From: Allosediminivita sp964397775
Lineage (GTDB): Bacteria > Pseudomonadota > Alphaproteobacteria > Rhodobacterales > Rhodobacteraceae
Reading direction: 5' to 3'
DNA: 47,627 nt
Assembly: GCA_964397775.1 (NCBI GenBank)
Contig: CAYNKL010000015.1
Span: 1-47,627 of the forward strand
The notes beneath the pieces were generated by a model, which saw only the letters and a list, made by a program, of their open reading frames with translations, made no database searches and was not told where the DNA came from. Position numbers and translations under genes: made by a program. Below are positions 8,135 to 16,962 of the stretch, one piece after another. Each line of letters starts with the position of its first letter. Positions within the stretch are counted from its first letter, which is position 1.

Positions 8135-10678
8135 ATGGCACTTCAGGATGTTCTGAACAAGATCACCTTCACGGGTTTCGACGCCGCGGGCGAACAGACC
8201 CTGACGGATTCGATCACCGAGCTCTACAACGGCTCCGCCACGGCGCGCGTCACGCTCGACAAGGTTGCCAACGACCCGACCAACCTCACCATCCAGTTCC
8301 TTGCGAACAACGCCAACGTGCCCGTTGTCGGCGGCCAGCCCGCTTATACGGTGCGCATCGACGATGATTTCGCCAGCGACTACCGCTACATCGATCAGAA
8401 CGGCACCTCGACGGCCGTGACCACCACCCGCGTGCTGATGCACGAGATGATCCACGCCGTCGAAAAGCTGCGCGACAACTACAACACCACCGACGATTTC
8501 GACGGTGACACGGTCGCGCTCACCAACACCATCATGGCCGAGCTGGGCGAAACCAGCGAGCGCATCTCCTACACCGGCGTCGCCGGCGAGGACATCATGG
8601 CGCTCGGCACCAACTATTCGAACGGCAATGTCGTCGACGGTGCATTCGTCGTGCGCGGCGGCCTCGACATGAGCGGCAACCCCGCCGACACCAGTGACGT
8701 GATCTTCGGCGCCAACGGTTCGGCCAACCAGATCAACGGCGGCGGCGACGCGGACTACATCTACGGCCGCGACGGCAACGACACGATCACCGGCGGCGCA
8801 GGCAACGACTACATCGACGGCGGCGACGACGTCGATGTCGCAGTCTTCACCGGCGATTGCGACGACTATACCGTGACCGTGACCAACGGCGTCTACACGA
8901 TCACCGACGACCGCGCCGGCTCGCCCGACGGGACAGACACGGTGACCAATGTCGAATATGCCCAGTTTGCCGACGGCACCGGGCTCTTCAACGACACCGG
9001 CATCGCCTGCCCCGGCCAGAACGTGGTGCTCGCCATCGACGTCAGCGGCTCCATGGGGGACGAGATCGCAGCCGTGCAGCAGTCGGCCCAGCAGATCGTC
9101 GAGTCGATCTTCGGCACCGACCAGATGCCGCTCAACAGCCGCTTCGCCATCATCACCTTCAACGACACCGGCGCGCTGCGTACCGAACTGCAGTTCACCG
9201 ACCAAGACAGCATCGCCGCCCGCAAGCAGGCCGCCATCGACGCGATCAATCAGGTCTCCATCCTCGGCGGCGGCGTCGAGCCGCTGAACGGTGCCGTTCT
9301 CAGCGCCGCCCAGGGTGACGCAGGTCCCTGGCTTGCCGGCGCCACCGCCAACCGCGTGATCGTCTTCTCCGACGAACCCGCCGGTGACCCCGGGGTCCGC
9401 GCCGCGGCCGTCGCGGCCATGAACGCCCTGAACCTCACCTACGAGCAGCCGCTCACACCGTCGAACGCCAACACCCCCGGCTCCAACTTCTTCGAAGAGG
9501 TCGAAAACACGATCACGCCGCCCACGCCCACCGGCAGCGGTTCGGTCTACCCCGTGATCGTCGGCGGCAGCTCCTCGGCGGCCAATGACGCGCAGGACCT
9601 CGCCAGCCAGACTGGCGGCCAGGTGATCCAGGCCCAGTCCGCAACCGAGATCGTCAACGCGCTGCTGCAGGTCACCTCCACGCAGGTCGAGTTCACGGGC
9701 ACCGACGAGGGCGAGGAGATCGTCGGTAACGTCAACGACAACATCATCGATGCGCTCGGCGGCGACGACACCGTCCTTCCCTCGGGCGGGGTCGACATGA
9801 TCACCCTCGGGGACGGCGCGGATGTCGTCCAAGGCACGCTCTCCGATCTCAACGGCGACACGATCACCGACTTCGGCGTCGACGACATGCTGGTGATCGA
9901 CAACTTCACCTTCGACCCATCCCTCGGTGGCGTGACCTACAACGAGGACAATGTCGTCCTGAGCAACGACGCGGATTCCGACGGCACGCCCGAGTTCGAG
10001 ATGACGCTCGAAGGCGACTTCTCCGGCGGCGACTTCCTCGCCAGCCAGCAGGGCGTCGACTTCTACGTCAGCTACGAAACCTACCTGCCCGAGCTTGCCG
10101 AGGGCCAGCGGGTCGACGCGGGCGCGGTGAACGGCATCAACAGCTCGATCTTCCTGACCGGTGACGGCACGCGCACCTATGACGTGGATCTCAAGCCCGC
10201 CGATGCCGGCGCCGCCTACAATAACGCCCTCGGGGTCTACGAGATCGACAGCGCCGGCAACATCGTCGACGTACGCATCCTCTTCGAGAACGTGAAGGAC
10301 GGCGCCAACACGAGCGCCCAGGTCACCGGCGTCGAGAACGGCAACCAGGTCGGCTTCTTCGTCATCCAGGACGGCGCCGACTTCGCCGCCGCCTTGGCCG
10401 AAACCGACACGCTGGACTTCGTCACCTCGGTGGGCGCCCCGGCCAATGTCGAAAACGGCGAGGATGCACTGCTGTCCGTCAACGGCACCACGGCCAACGT
10501 CACGGTCTTCCACAGCCTGAACGCCGAGATGAACACCGACGACGCCGTGCACGCCCTCTCGGGCATCCTGGAGGACGCGTCAGGCATCTCGATCGGCTTC
10601 GAGGACCTGCTCGACACCGGCGACGCCGACTACCAGGACGTCCTCTTCGAGGTCACCGTCAGCGACCTGCCGCTCTGA
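8135..10678 (+). CDS. Large secreted-type protein: HExxH motif, RTX-like repeats, VWA, DUF4114-like
   Basis: An 847-residue acidic protein without signal peptide, as expected for type I secretion. In order: an N-terminal domain with MHEMIHAVEKL (HExxH at 103-107) and candidate third-ligand glutamates near 136-142; glycine/aspartate RTX-type repeats (about 198-230, GGAGNDYIDGG) followed by the DVAVFTG module seen in such proteins; a VWA domain (about 295-515) with MIDAS DVSGS at 302-306 and a later FSDEP; a second degenerate repeat block (about 520-590, ending TITDFGVDDMLVI); and a C-terminal part resembling DUF4114 (about 735-847, GFEDL and DYQDVLFEV). AGGGAG precedes the ATG. No T1SS genes are nearby. 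Substrate and target are unknown; proteolysis is inferred only from HExxH. Confidence 0.88.
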   Translation: MALQDVLNKITFTGFDAAGEQTLTDSITELYNGSATARVTLDKVANDPTNLTIQFLANNANVPVVGGQPAYTVRIDDDFASDYRYIDQNGTSTAVTTTRVLMHEMIHAVEKLRDNYNTTDDFDGDTVALTNTIMAELGETSERISYTGVAGEDIMALGTNYSNGNVVDGAFVVRGGLDMSGNPADTSDVIFGANGSANQINGGGDADYIYGRDGNDTITGGAGNDYIDGGDDVDVAVFTGDCDDYTVTVTNGVYTITDDRAGSPDGTDTVTNVEYAQFADGTGLFNDTGIACPGQNVVLAIDVSGSMGDEIAAVQQSAQQIVESIFGTDQMPLNSRFAIITFNDTGALRTELQFTDQDSIAARKQAAIDAINQVSILGGGVEPLNGAVLSAAQGDAGPWLAGATANRVIVFSDEPAGDPGVRAAAVAAMNALNLTYEQPLTPSNANTPGSNFFEEVENTITPPTPTGSGSVYPVIVGGSSSAANDAQDLASQTGGQVIQAQSATEIVNALLQVTSTQVEFTGTDEGEEIVGNVNDNIIDALGGDDTVLPSGGVDMITLGDGADVVQGTLSDLNGDTITDFGVDDMLVIDNFTFDPSLGGVTYNEDNVVLSNDADSDGTPEFEMTLEGDFSGGDFLASQQGVDFYVSYETYLPELAEGQRVDAGAVNGINSSIFLTGDGTRTYDVDLKPADAGAAYNNALGVYEIDSAGNIVDVRILFENVKDGANTSAQVTGVENGNQVGFFVIQDGADFAAALAETDTLDFVTSVGAPANVENGEDALLSVNGTTANVTVFHSLNAEMNTDDAVHALSGILEDASGISIGFEDLLDTGDADYQDVLFEVTVSDLPL

Positions 10679-10697
10679 CAAACATGAGAAAAAGATC

Positions 10698-10719
10698 GGG
10701 GGCGGGTTCGCCCGCCCCT
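10698..10719 (+). terminator. GC-rich TTCG-loop hairpin after the RTX/VWA gene
   Basis: GGGGCGGG-TTCG-CCCGCCCC is a perfect 8-bp stem with a stable UUCG tetraloop plus one G-U pair, 20 nt after the stop codon. It lacks a U-tract but is the likely 3' end of the transcript. Confidence 0.65.
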
Positions 10720-10781
10720 CGCATCGCAGCACCGAACTCACGACGCCTTCTCAAGAGCTCCGCCGAAAGGTCCTGCCAAAG

Positions 10782-10949
10782 CTAGGCCGCAGCCATCACC
10801 AATCCGACCGCCATGGCCGCAACAAGCGGCGGCATCCAAAGGCGGTTGCGCAGCGGCGTTTTCTTGAAGCAATAGCTGCAGGTCGATGTTCCGTAACGCA
10901 TGTCGTAGTTGCATGCGGGGCACCGGAAAATCCGGAAAGGTAGCTTCAT
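10782..10949 (-). CDS. 55-residue zinc-ribbon, single-pass membrane microprotein
   Basis: A small gene inside what otherwise looks like a 436-bp gap. From ATG 10949 it encodes MKLPFRIFRCPACNYDMRYG and continues to a stop at 10782. Two CxxC pairs (C10/C13 and C24/C27) spaced by ten residues form a rubredoxin-like or zinc-ribbon knuckle. A positively charged linker (KKTPLRNR) leads to a hydrophobic helix at about 39-55 that ends the protein. GGAG lies 6 nt before the ATG. The arrangement suggests a membrane-anchored, cytoplasm-facing metal-binding protein. It is in another frame from a longer featureless open frame on the same strand. Function unknown. Confidence 0.7.
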   Translation of the reverse strand: MKLPFRIFRCPACNYDMRYGTSTCSYCFKKTPLRNRLWMPPLVAAMAVGLVMAAA

Positions 10950-11044
10950 TTCAATCTCCGCTCGCTGGCTCTACTCGCGTCGCTGGCACTCGGTATTTCA
11001 TGCGATCTGAGCCTCGCCCTCGGGAAAGGGTCGCAATTCGCAAG

Positions 11045-11067
11045 TTATCAGCCTGCCTAAATGATAA
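11045..11067. promoter_or_regulatory. TTATCA-N11-TGATAA inverted repeat
   Basis: A six-base inverted repeat in the AT-richer stretch between the microprotein gene (its start is about 95 bp away) and the end of the first ClC gene. It may be an operator or simply promoter-like AT-rich sequence for the microprotein; nothing else is recognisable between 10950 and 11114. Confidence 0.25.
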
Positions 11068-11114
11068 GCATATGTTCGCTCAAGAGTTCCATGGGCGGGC
11101 ATTCCCTGAGGTCA

Positions 11115-12785
11115 TCAGCCGTGCTCTTCCTCCGCCGCCGCCGCCAGCGCGCGGTTGTAGGCCTTCAGCGCGTCCACGTGGAACAGCGCCCCCTGCAGCA
11201 CCGGTGCGCCCTTCTCCATCCGCACCACCGGCAGGAAGGCCACCCCCGACCTGTCGAAACGCGGCAGCGCCGTCTCGAGCGTCGCCTGCGTGGTCACGTA
11301 AAGCTCCTGCTCAATCATCCGCAGGCAGGCTTCCTCGTCGGCGGCGCCCGGGTCGTTCATCCCGCGCATCACCCCCTTCACCTGGAACAGCGAGAGCAGG
11401 TAGGCCTGCGGCCCCGCCGCGATATGCACCCCCCGGCGCTCCAGCTGCGTGAGGAAGAAGGACCGGTCCACCAGCCGCGAGGCCAGCGCCGTGGACATCG
11501 ACACCGAGACCATCACCGCAAGCCCCGTCTGCCAGTCCCCGGTCAGCTCGAAGACGATCAGCGTGGTCGAGATCGGCGCCCCCAGCACCGCCGCCGCGAC
11601 CGCCCCCATGCCCGCCAGCGCATAGAGCGTCTGCGACCCCGAAACCTCGGGAAAGACGCCGGTGGCGATCTCGCCGAAGGCCAGCCCCGTGAGCGCGCCC
11701 AGCATCAGCGATGGCGAAAAGACCCCGCCCCCCATGCGCCCGCCCACGGTGATCGCCGTGGCGCCGGTCTTGACCACGGCGAAGATGATCGCCTGCGACA
11801 GCACCAGCTGCCCTGTCAGCGCTGCCGAGGTCGTCTCGTAGCCCACGCCGATAACATGCGGGAACTTCAGCGCGATGAAACCCAGCAGAAGCCCGGCAAC
11901 CGCCGGCTGGCTCCACCGCGGCAGCTTCATCCAGGTCCAAAGTGACCGACCCGTGTCCTCGACCAGAAAGATGGACCGCATCAGAACCACCGCCACGATA
12001 CCGCTGACAAGGCCGAGGATCAGGAAGGCGGGCAGCTCGATGTAGAATTCCAGCGCGCTGTCGCTGCCGAGGCTGAACTCCGTCAGCCCGCCGAACTCGA
12101 GCCGGTTGATCACCGTGCCCGCCACAGCCGCGATGGTGATCGGCGCCAGCGCGTGGATCGCGAAGTGCCGCAGCACCAGCTCCAGCGCGAAAAGCGCCCC
12201 CGCGATCGGCGCGTTGAAGCTTGCCGACACCGCCGCCGCCACCGCGCAGCCCATCAGCTCGCGCGCCGAGATGCCGGTGGCGCCGATCCGGTTCGACACC
12301 CAGCTCGAGATCAGCGCCGCCATGTGCACCACAGGGCCTTCCCGGCCGGACGACCCGCCAGAGCTGAGCGTGATCCATGAGGCGATGAAGGACGCGATCC
12401 CCGCCCGCCCCTCGACGCGGGCGTCATGCAGCGCCGCGCTTTCGATCACATCGGCGACCGAGCGCACCCGCCCTTCCTTGGTGAAGCGGTGCAGGATCAG
12501 CCCGACGATCAGCCCGCCTGCGGCCGGGACCAGAACGATCCAGTACCAGGGCAAGGTGCCCGCATGGCTGTGCAGGTGGGCCACGTCCTCGGTGCCGTAA
12601 AGCAGCGACTGCAGCCAGTCGATCGCCTTGCGGAACCCCAGCGCAGCAAAGCCAGCCCCGGTGCCGACCAGCAGCGCGAGAAACCAGAACCCGATCTGCG
12701 CCGGCGCCCGGTCCAGCAGCCGGTGCCGCAACTGCCCAAGCGCCTCGCGCTGTCTGTCGGAAAGGTACCGACGCGCCCCGCTCAT
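11115..12785 (-). CDS. ClC-family chloride channel/transporter (first of two)
   Basis: A 556-residue inner-membrane ClC protein. The selectivity motifs are partly kept: GREGP at 147-151 with the gating glutamate E149, and GVFSP at 354-358. The first motif (GSGIP in E. coli ClcA) is replaced by a sequence around RSVADVIES. The position of the proton glutamate (ClcA E203) in FNAPIAGALFALEL is leucine (L203), and the tyrosine of the central anion site appears to be phenylalanine (RSFFLTQ). A C-terminal CBS-like region starts near 455. GGAGG precedes ATG 12785. The gene lies 180 bp downstream of a second ClC gene. Confidence 0.92.
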   Translation of the reverse strand: MSGARRYLSDRQREALGQLRHRLLDRAPAQIGFWFLALLVGTGAGFAALGFRKAIDWLQSLLYGTEDVAHLHSHAGTLPWYWIVLVPAAGGLIVGLILHRFTKEGRVRSVADVIESAALHDARVEGRAGIASFIASWITLSSGGSSGREGPVVHMAALISSWVSNRIGATGISARELMGCAVAAAVSASFNAPIAGALFALELVLRHFAIHALAPITIAAVAGTVINRLEFGGLTEFSLGSDSALEFYIELPAFLILGLVSGIVAVVLMRSIFLVEDTGRSLWTWMKLPRWSQPAVAGLLLGFIALKFPHVIGVGYETTSAALTGQLVLSQAIIFAVVKTGATAITVGGRMGGGVFSPSLMLGALTGLAFGEIATGVFPEVSGSQTLYALAGMGAVAAAVLGAPISTTLIVFELTGDWQTGLAVMVSVSMSTALASRLVDRSFFLTQLERRGVHIAAGPQAYLLSLFQVKGVMRGMNDPGAADEEACLRMIEQELYVTTQATLETALPRFDRSGVAFLPVVRMEKGAPVLQGALFHVDALKAYNRALAAAAEEEHG

Positions 12786-12936
12786 CGCGCCTCCGCCCGG
12801 GCCGCAGGGCGACCGGGCGATCTGCGATTGACGGCTCTGCAGTCGAGCATGACGCTCACGGTCTCCGGTCTCCCTCCGCTGCGGCGTTGCCGAAACCGAG
12901 TAGAATCATTGCCGTGCGGCTTGTCCACCCTGTTTC

Positions 12937-12954
12937 CCGCGACCTTTGTCGCGG
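12937..12954 (-). terminator. Hairpin downstream of second ClC gene
   Basis: CCGCGAC-AAAG-GTCGCGG on the minus strand is a perfect 7-bp stem starting 12 nt after the stop at 12966, followed by GAAACA. No U-tract, so termination efficiency is uncertain; if it works it separates the two ClC genes into different transcripts. Confidence 0.5.
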
Positions 12955-12965
12955 CGCGCGCGCCC

Positions 12966-14732
12966 TCAGCTGCGGTAGTCCCGAAGCACCGAATCGGCGA
13001 TGGCCTCGCGCGTCAGCACACCCACCACGTTCTCGGGGCGGGGCGTGGCCCCTGCCGGGATCACCAGCAGAGCGGCATGCCCGCGGTCGGCCATGTTGGT
13101 CAGCGCCGCTCGTAGGAAGCTCGTCTCCTGCACGTAGCCCACCGGCGAAATGATCGGACCGTGGCGCCGCGTGGGATCCTCGGGATGCACGCGCACGACA
13201 CCGTCGAGCCGCCGCCCCGTGACCACCACGGCAAAGTTCCGGTCTTCGCCAAGCTCGGTATCCACGAGCCCGCTCGTCCCGAGCTCGGACTTCTCGAAGA
13301 CACCCACGGCCGGCTTCATCAGGTCCCGGATCCGCCGGATCGAGAAACTGTGCGACCTGCGTTCCTGCGGGATGTGGTGGCCCCGACGGCTCAGCTTGGT
13401 GGTGTAGATGTCGTCATCGCTCAACCTGCGGCGGATGCCCACGGCGCAGACCACCGCGATGATCGCCGCCACCGTGATCGAATAATCGCCCGTCATCTCG
13501 AAAAGCATCATGATCGAGGTCAGCGCCGCCCCGGTCGAGGCGCCGACAATCCCCGCCATGCCGATCAGGGCAAAAGTCACCGGGTGGAAGCCGAGATGCG
13601 GGAACATCAGGTCCAGCACACCCCCGAAGGCGCCGCCCAGCGTCGCGCCCAGAAACAGCGAGGGCGAAAACACCCCGCCCGAGGCCCCGGCCCCCAGCGA
13701 CACCGACGTGGCGATCATCTTGAGGAAGAACAGCAGCATCAGGAAGGCGGGCGCCGCAAGCTGCCCGGTCAGCACGGCCTCGATGGTTGCGTAGCCAACG
13801 CTCTCGGTGTGGTACTGGCCCGTGGTCAGCAGCATCACGTACATCAGGATGCCGAGCGACAGCATGCCCACGACGTTCTTGAGGTAAGGGTTGGCCTTCC
13901 AGTCGTCGAAGAAATCCTCGGTGCGGTACAGAACCTTCACGAACATCCAGGCCGCGACCCCGGCGACAAGCCCGAAGATCACGTAGAGCGGCAGCATGTC
14001 CACCGACAGCGGCACGAAGACGTCGGGCCGCTCGTGCGCGGCCACGAGGAAGGCCGGCGCCATGCCGAAGGCGAGCCGCCCGACGTAGGTCGCGGTCCCG
14101 GTGGCCAGCACCACCGGCAGCAGCGTACGCGAGCTGAACTCCGGCAGCATCAGCTCCACCGCGAAGAGCACCGCGCCCAAAGGCGTGTTGAAGGTCGCGG
14201 CGATGCCGGCCCCGGCGCCCGCGGCCACAAGCGTGATCACCTGCCAGGACCGCAGGTTGAACATGCGCCCCAGCACCGACCCGATCCCCGACCCGATCTG
14301 GATGATCGGCCCCTCGCGCCCGACCGAGGCCCCCGACCCGATCGACAGCGCCGAGGCCAGCGATTTCACCGCCACCACAGCCGGACGGATCACGCCGCCG
14401 CGGTAGTAGATCGCGTCCATCACCTCGGGCACGCCGTGGCCCTTGGCCTCGGGCGCGAAAGTCCGCACCAGCCACAGCACGATCACACCGCCCACCACCG
14501 GCGCCAGGATCACCAGCGGGCCGTAGGGCGACGGCGGTGTGGGAAGGTTCGCATCGTAGTCGAACGAGAAGATGCCGAGGAAGAAGAAGTTGTGCAGAAT
14601 GGCGATCAGGTAGCGCAGCAGGATCGCGCCGAGCCCGGTGACGATGCCGATCCCCACCGCGATCAGGGAAAGCTCGATAATCGAGGCGTTGCGGGTGTCG
14701 GCGGGGGGCTGGGATGTGCTGGGTTCGGTCAT
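12966..14732 (-). CDS. ClC-family chloride channel/transporter with CBS domains (second of two)
   Basis: A 588-residue ClC protein with a cytoplasmic CBS pair. Visible motifs are GHGVPE (98-103, replacing GSGIP), GREGP (138-142, gating glutamate E140), GVFSP in SGGVFSPSLF, and a tyrosine in DDIYTTKL matching the central anion-site tyrosine. The ClcA E203 position, in FNTPLGAVLFAVEL, is leucine (L194). The soluble tail from about 455 (RDLMKPAVGVF, then VGVLTREAIADSV) has CBS features and could sense nucleotides. It is clearly a different subgroup from the neighbouring ClC gene rather than a recent duplicate. It is divergent from the membrane protein gene at 14904. Confidence 0.94.
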   Translation of the reverse strand: MTEPSTSQPPADTRNASIIELSLIAVGIGIVTGLGAILLRYLIAILHNFFFLGIFSFDYDANLPTPPSPYGPLVILAPVVGGVIVLWLVRTFAPEAKGHGVPEVMDAIYYRGGVIRPAVVAVKSLASALSIGSGASVGREGPIIQIGSGIGSVLGRMFNLRSWQVITLVAAGAGAGIAATFNTPLGAVLFAVELMLPEFSSRTLLPVVLATGTATYVGRLAFGMAPAFLVAAHERPDVFVPLSVDMLPLYVIFGLVAGVAAWMFVKVLYRTEDFFDDWKANPYLKNVVGMLSLGILMYVMLLTTGQYHTESVGYATIEAVLTGQLAAPAFLMLLFFLKMIATSVSLGAGASGGVFSPSLFLGATLGGAFGGVLDLMFPHLGFHPVTFALIGMAGIVGASTGAALTSIMMLFEMTGDYSITVAAIIAVVCAVGIRRRLSDDDIYTTKLSRRGHHIPQERRSHSFSIRRIRDLMKPAVGVFEKSELGTSGLVDTELGEDRNFAVVVTGRRLDGVVRVHPEDPTRRHGPIISPVGYVQETSFLRAALTNMADRGHAALLVIPAGATPRPENVVGVLTREAIADSVLRDYRS

Positions 14733-14903
14733 ATTCTGCTTGCGGTAATTGTAGAGCCGGGGCGCAGGGACTATAGAGTGCGCGCGATCGGCGGGTGTCT
14801 CGGGGTTAACGGCCCCTCAGCTACGCCGATGCGCCCGATAATGCAAAGGGCTTCGCAGCCGCCCCCCGCGCGACGCCGGCCCGCACAGAGGACCTGACCG
14901 ATC

Positions 14904-15461
14904 ATGGCAAATATCAGACGATGGCAGAACTTCCGTCCGAACCGGATCGAGGTGCTGTCGATCGGCGGTGCCCTGATCGCGATTCCGCTCTACCTCGCGG
15001 TGCTGCACAATCTCGACGGCCGGGCCGAGACCTACTTCAGCAATCTGCGCGAGACAGACGCCGAACTCTACCTGACCCAGCTTCGCGAAAGCCGCGGCTT
15101 TGCGGCCTACGTCGACGAATACCGCGAGATCCGCGGCTACGACGAGGTGCGCACCGCCGCGCCCAGCTTTCTCGTCGGTCGCTGGACCATGCGGCCCGAG
15201 CCGCTGCGCCTGACGCCCGGCACGCCGCCGGGCCGCTGCGTCGACCCGATCACCTTCGACTACGGCATTGTCCTGCTCGCCCAGGGCGCCGAGGGCACCT
15301 TCGACGCCGGCTACCGGATCGAGGGCCAGAGCGTGCGTGTCGAATCGCCGGACCAGCGCAACTTCTCCGTCGACCTGGTGAGCTACGGCGCCCGGCTCGA
15401 CCACCTCGAATTCCACCTGCCGGGCCGGGAAGACGCCGTCTTCGCCTACAGCTGCGGCTGA
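14904..15461 (+). CDS. Single-pass membrane protein of unknown function
   Basis: A 185-residue protein I do not recognise. One hydrophobic segment (about 18-36, VLSIGGALIAIPLYLAVL) follows a basic N-terminus, so the remaining 145 residues are likely periplasmic. That part has two cysteines (CVDPITFDYG near 112 and YSCG at the end) that could be disulfide-linked. It is divergent from the second ClC gene and 78 bp upstream of the D-lactate dehydrogenase gene. A GAGG lies about 12 nt upstream of ATG, a weak site. Confidence 0.7.
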   Translation: MANIRRWQNFRPNRIEVLSIGGALIAIPLYLAVLHNLDGRAETYFSNLRETDAELYLTQLRESRGFAAYVDEYREIRGYDEVRTAAPSFLVGRWTMRPEPLRLTPGTPPGRCVDPITFDYGIVLLAQGAEGTFDAGYRIEGQSVRVESPDQRNFSVDLVSYGARLDHLEFHLPGREDAVFAYSCG

Positions 15462-15539
15462 TCCTCACGGCCGGGCGCGCGCAGCGGCGCACGGCCACGG
15501 CCGCCCCGTGCCCCTCACCTGACATTCGCGAGCCCAGAC

Positions 15540-16919
15540 ATGAGCCTCCCCGACGCCCTCACGGCCCTCACCTCCCTGCTCGGCCCCCGCCTCGTCACCT
15601 CCGGGTCGGATCTCGCCAACCACGCCCGCTCCGAGTCGCATTTCCCCGATGCCGCGCCCGAGGCCGTCGCCTACCCCGAGAGCACCGATGATGTCAGCCG
15701 CATCATGGCCACCTGCCACGCGCACGGCGTGCCTGTCACCGGCTGGGGTGCCGGCAGCTCGCTCGAGGCCCAAAGCCAGCCGATCCACGGCGGTCTGGTC
15801 GTCGACTTCTCGCGCATGAACCGCCTGCTCGAGGTCCGTCCCGAGGACATGGACGCCACGCTGCAACCCGGCCTCACCCGCGAGGAACTCAACACCGAGC
15901 TGCGCGCCACCGGGCTCTTCTTCCCGGTCGATCCCGGCGCCAATGCCTCGCTCGGCGGCATGGCCATGACCCGCGCCTCGGGCACGACCACCGTGCGCTA
16001 CGGCAGCATGCGCGACAACGTGCTGGCGCTCGAAGTCGTGCTCGCCGACGGCCGCGTCATCCGCACCGGCACCCGCGCCCGCAAAAGCTCCGCGGGCTAC
16101 GATCTCACCGCGCTCATGCTCGGCTCCGAGGGCACGCTGGGCCTCGTCACCGAAATGACCGTGCGCCTGCATCCCCAGCCCGAGGCCATAAGCGCCGGCA
16201 TCACCTCCTTCGAAAGCCTCACCGGCGCGGTGGAAACGGTGATGGAGACGATCCAGTCCGGTATCCCCATGGCCCGGATCGAGTTTGCCGACGCCGCCGT
16301 GGCCCGCGCCTTCAACAGCTACGCGAATGCCGGCATGGAAGAAAAACCGCACCTCATGGTGGAATTCCACGGCGCCCCCGAACAGGTCCGCGCCGACGCC
16401 GAACGCTTTGCCGAGATCGTCTCGGACAACGGCGGCTCGCCCTTCCGCTGGTCCGACCGCCCCGAGGAACGTCGCGCGCTCTGGGACATGCGGCACAAGG
16501 GCTATTACGCCATCCTTGCCGCGCGCCCGGGCAGCCGCGCGCTCATCACCGACATCTGCGTGCCGATCTCGCGCCTGGCCGAGGCGGTCGAGGAAACGCA
16601 GGCAGATCTGGCCAAGGCCAGCATCCCCGGGCCGATCCTCGGCCACGTGGGCGACGGCAACTTTCACGCCATCCTGCTGGTCGATCCCGACCGCCCAGAG
16701 GATCTGGCCGAGGCGCAGGCCCTTTCGGGCCGCATGGTCGAACGCGCCCTGCGGCTTGGCGGCACCTCGACAGGCGAACACGGCGTAGGGCTGGGCAAGC
16801 TCGCCTACATGCAGGCCGAACACGGTGACGCCTGGGACGTGATGGGCAGCCTCAAGGCCGCCCTCGACCCCACCGGCATCCTCAACCCCGGCAAGCTGGT
16901 GCCCCAGACCGCGCGCTGA
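15540..16919 (+). CDS. FAD-binding D-lactate dehydrogenase (cytochrome)-type oxidoreductase
   Basis: A 459-residue flavoprotein of the GlcD/Dld family that oxidises D-2-hydroxy acids, most likely D-lactate, and passes electrons to the respiratory chain. The PCMH-type FAD domain (about 35-215) shows PVTGWGAGSSLEAQ, FFPVDPGANASLGGMA and GYDLTALMLGSEGTLG. The C-terminal catalytic domain has GHVGDGNFH, the GEHGVGLGK motif and the closing LDPTGILNPGK. Length fits the family. Glycolate or 2-hydroxyglutarate cannot be excluded as substrate. No lactate permease or regulator is next to it. Confidence 0.88.
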   Translation: MSLPDALTALTSLLGPRLVTSGSDLANHARSESHFPDAAPEAVAYPESTDDVSRIMATCHAHGVPVTGWGAGSSLEAQSQPIHGGLVVDFSRMNRLLEVRPEDMDATLQPGLTREELNTELRATGLFFPVDPGANASLGGMAMTRASGTTTVRYGSMRDNVLALEVVLADGRVIRTGTRARKSSAGYDLTALMLGSEGTLGLVTEMTVRLHPQPEAISAGITSFESLTGAVETVMETIQSGIPMARIEFADAAVARAFNSYANAGMEEKPHLMVEFHGAPEQVRADAERFAEIVSDNGGSPFRWSDRPEERRALWDMRHKGYYAILAARPGSRALITDICVPISRLAEAVEETQADLAKASIPGPILGHVGDGNFHAILLVDPDRPEDLAEAQALSGRMVERALRLGGTSTGEHGVGLGKLAYMQAEHGDAWDVMGSLKAALDPTGILNPGKLVPQTAR

Positions 16920-16962
16920 GCCGCAGATGACCGCAACACCAGACCCAACCGAGGATGGCAGA

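Noticed and set aside
8108..10552. 814-codon minus-strand frame opposite the RTX/VWA gene
   Set aside because: Val/Asp/Gly-rich reverse image of RTX and VWA codons; the plus strand shows real domain motifs.
10738..10923. 61-codon minus-strand frame overlapping the zinc-ribbon gene
   Set aside because: It lacks an SD and motifs; the overlapping frame with four cysteines, an SD and a membrane helix is the better call.
13161..14897. Long plus-strand open frame opposite the second ClC gene
   Set aside because: Arg/His/Gln-rich low-complexity shadow of a clear membrane protein; no motif and no RBS.
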